Translations under genes and position numbers: made by a program
The notes under the pieces: generated by a model
Database searches by the model: none
What the model was told of the DNA's origin: nothing
What the model saw: only the letters and a program-made list of their open reading frames with translations
Source of the DNA: Ureibacillus massiliensis 4400831 = CIP 108448 = CCUG 49529
GTDB taxonomy: Bacteria; Bacillota; Bacilli; Bacillales_A; Planococcaceae
Length of the DNA: 45,652 nt
Direction of reading: 5' to 3'
Assembly (NCBI RefSeq): GCF_000772965.1
Contig: NZ_JPVQ01000027.1
Span: 1 to 45,652, forward strand
Part shown: one piece after another, positions 44,719 through 45,652 of the stretch
Layout: each line of letters starts with the position of its first letter
Position numbering within the stretch: the first letter of the stretch is position 1

Positions 44719-45192
44719 TTAACTACTTTTTGATTTCAACTTTTCTTTTCTTACCACTAAATCATAAAAAAGTTTTTCATTTCTTGCGGTAAGCGCTTCG
44801 TCAATTAGGCGTTCGAGATTTTTTTCTTCTAGTGAGTTGATAATATGATCGATTTCCGTCTCATTTTCCATCGGTACAAGGTTCAGCTGTTGCTTTTGTG
44901 ACATCGCCTCGTCAATAATTGGCATCAGGTGATCATGTACATTTGATTGAACGAGTAATTGATATAATGGGTAGCGAATAAAACGATTGCCTTTTTGGAA
45001 CACAAAGACTTCAGACAGGTTTTCAATCTGCATTGTGTTCAGATTGATAATCATTTCCTTCCCTTCCACTGGAATGAAGTGATACAATTCGTTTTCTTTA
45101 ATAATGGAGAAGTATTGATAAGCAAATACCAAGCGTAAGTTATCCCCCGACACCTTCGTATAAAAAGGCTTTATATATTGAACATGAACCAT
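44719..45192 (-). CDS. IDEAL-domain protein
   Basis: 157 residues from ATG 45192 (MVHVQYIKPFYTKVSGDN) with RBS GGAGGGGG; an in-frame start at 45234 lies upstream of the RBS. The N-terminal 100 residues form a small beta-rich domain. The C-terminal ERLIDEALTARNEKLFYDLV contains the IDEAL motif found in Bacillus proteins such as YpiB and ComK-related regulators' partners. IDEAL segments are short helical docking modules. Its specific function here is unknown. Confidence 0.8.
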   Translation of the reverse strand: MVHVQYIKPFYTKVSGDNLRLVFAYQYFSIIKENELYHFIPVEGKEMIINLNTMQIENLSEVFVFQKGNRFIRYPLYQLLVQSNVHDHLMPIIDEAMSQKQQLNLVPMENETEIDHIINSLEEKNLERLIDEALTARNEKLFYDLVVRKEKLKSKSS

Positions 45193-45224
45193 ATATCCCC
45201 CTCCTAAATTTCGAATTTTATGAC

Positions 45225-45253
45225 ATTTTAACACATTTTCGTATGTTACCCAA
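45225..45253 (-). promoter_or_regulatory. Probable promoter of the IDEAL-domain gene
   Basis: On the minus strand, TTGGGT (45248-45253), a 17-bp spacer and TAAAAT (45225-45230) lie about 33 bp upstream of ATG 45192. Confidence 0.55.
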
Positions 45254-45501
45254 GTGTAAGCGTTTGCAGATTAATAGTTTTATGCGGTTTCTTTATGAGA
45301 ATTTAATCGCACTTTCATGTGTTAAATTGTGGTTATTATTATCATACGAAATACATGTGGTGATAATGATATATTCCCCACACTTTTCATCTTTCAAACT
45401 TAGGAGAGGTCGGAATTTTTGGCATTTAGAATTTTCGTTGGGTATTGGGGATTGTTTGAGAATGTGGGTTGTGGTGTAGGATTTTTTAGGGCGAAATTTT
45501 C

Positions 45502-45652
45502 TTTGGATCACATAAAAAGTGCTCTGGATCGCATAGCTTGCCGTTTTGGGCGGATAGCCGACTGATTGGAGCGGATGTGTTTTTTCGTTAGAGCTGCTGT
45601 ATGGATTCGAGCGGATACGCTTTTCTTTGGATCACATAAATAGTGCTCTTGA
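45502..45652. repeat. Second array of the 20-21 bp degenerate repeat, running off the window
   Basis: Seven units, each 20-21 bp, with cores at about 45505 (GGATCACATAA), 45526 (GGATCGCATAG), 45547 (GGGCGGATAG), 45568 (GGAGCGGATG), 45589 (AGAGCTGCTG), 45609 (GAGCGGATAC) and 45629 (GGATCACATAA), and an eighth starting TTGA at the edge. The first and seventh units share GGATCACATAAAnAGTGCTCT-like text. Same word family as 42543-42886. The remaining bases 45254-45501 hold no supported gene. Confidence 0.85.

Noticed and set aside
45335-45375. Fur-box-like sequence (TTATTATTATCA ... TGATAATGATA)
   Set aside because: The two halves are 16 bp apart, imperfect and not placed over a convincing promoter. 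AT-rich DNA gives such matches by chance.
45243-45511. Overlapping short ORFs on both strands (45243-45479 plus, 45293-45511 minus)
   Set aside because: They overlap each other and the promoter region of the IDEAL-domain gene, and lack ribosome binding sites.

Overview
The window is AT-rich, and nearly all genes lie on the minus strand. It reads as chromosomal DNA of a spore-former-type Bacillales bacterium, most likely the Lysinibacillus/Solibacillus/Sporosarcina group. The evidence is an SLH-anchored S-layer protein, an IDEAL-domain protein, Bacillales-style ribosome binding sites, several TTG/GTG starts, and no outer-membrane assembly or lipopolysaccharide genes. The genus is an inference.

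About 1-33,000 is one large polysaccharide locus, read right to left, with a TolC-like exported protein at each end (153-1658 and 31454-32944; the two are paralogues). Going with transcription from the right: TolC-like 2; a membrane-anchored TPR protein and an O-antigen-ligase-type membrane protein; gmd and rmd (GDP-D-rhamnose from GDP-mannose); an ABC-2 exporter whose ATPase carries a Wzt-type carbohydrate-binding tail; a methyltransferase; two GT4 glycosyltransferases separated by decayed DNA; a YfhO-type membrane protein; rmlA and rmlB; a 3,4-ketoisomerase, a hexapeptide acyltransferase, a ketoacyl-ACP synthase III, an acyl carrier protein and a DegT aminotransferase (a dTDP-3-acylamino-3,6-dideoxyhexose route); a GT2/GtrA pair; four more GT4 enzymes; a polyprenyl-phosphate sugar-1-phosphate transferase; galE; manC; TolC-like 1. 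The sugar set (D-rhamnose plus a Fuc3N/Qui3N-type sugar), the ABC-dependent export and the nearby S-layer gene match the logic of the S-layer glycosylation loci known from Aneurinibacillus and Geobacillus.

An IS66-family element (33677-36058) follows. It has a perfect 8-bp target duplication, and its transposase gene is broken twice. The right end of a related IS66 copy lies at 1-47, so the glycan locus is bracketed by two IS66 ends in the same orientation. Next come the 1100-residue S-layer protein (36146-39448) with its own promoter and terminator, then tagA/cpsF- and wecC-type genes that probably serve the secondary cell wall polymer to which SLH domains bind.

The right flank holds a NERD nuclease-domain protein, two very small ORFs with strong ribosome binding sites, an IDEAL-domain protein, and two arrays of a degenerate 20-21 bp periodic repeat (42543-42886, and 45502 to the window edge). 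The repeat arrays, the KAS III/ACP pair inside an amino-sugar pathway, and the paired TolC-like proteins in a Gram-positive S-layer locus are the most unusual items.
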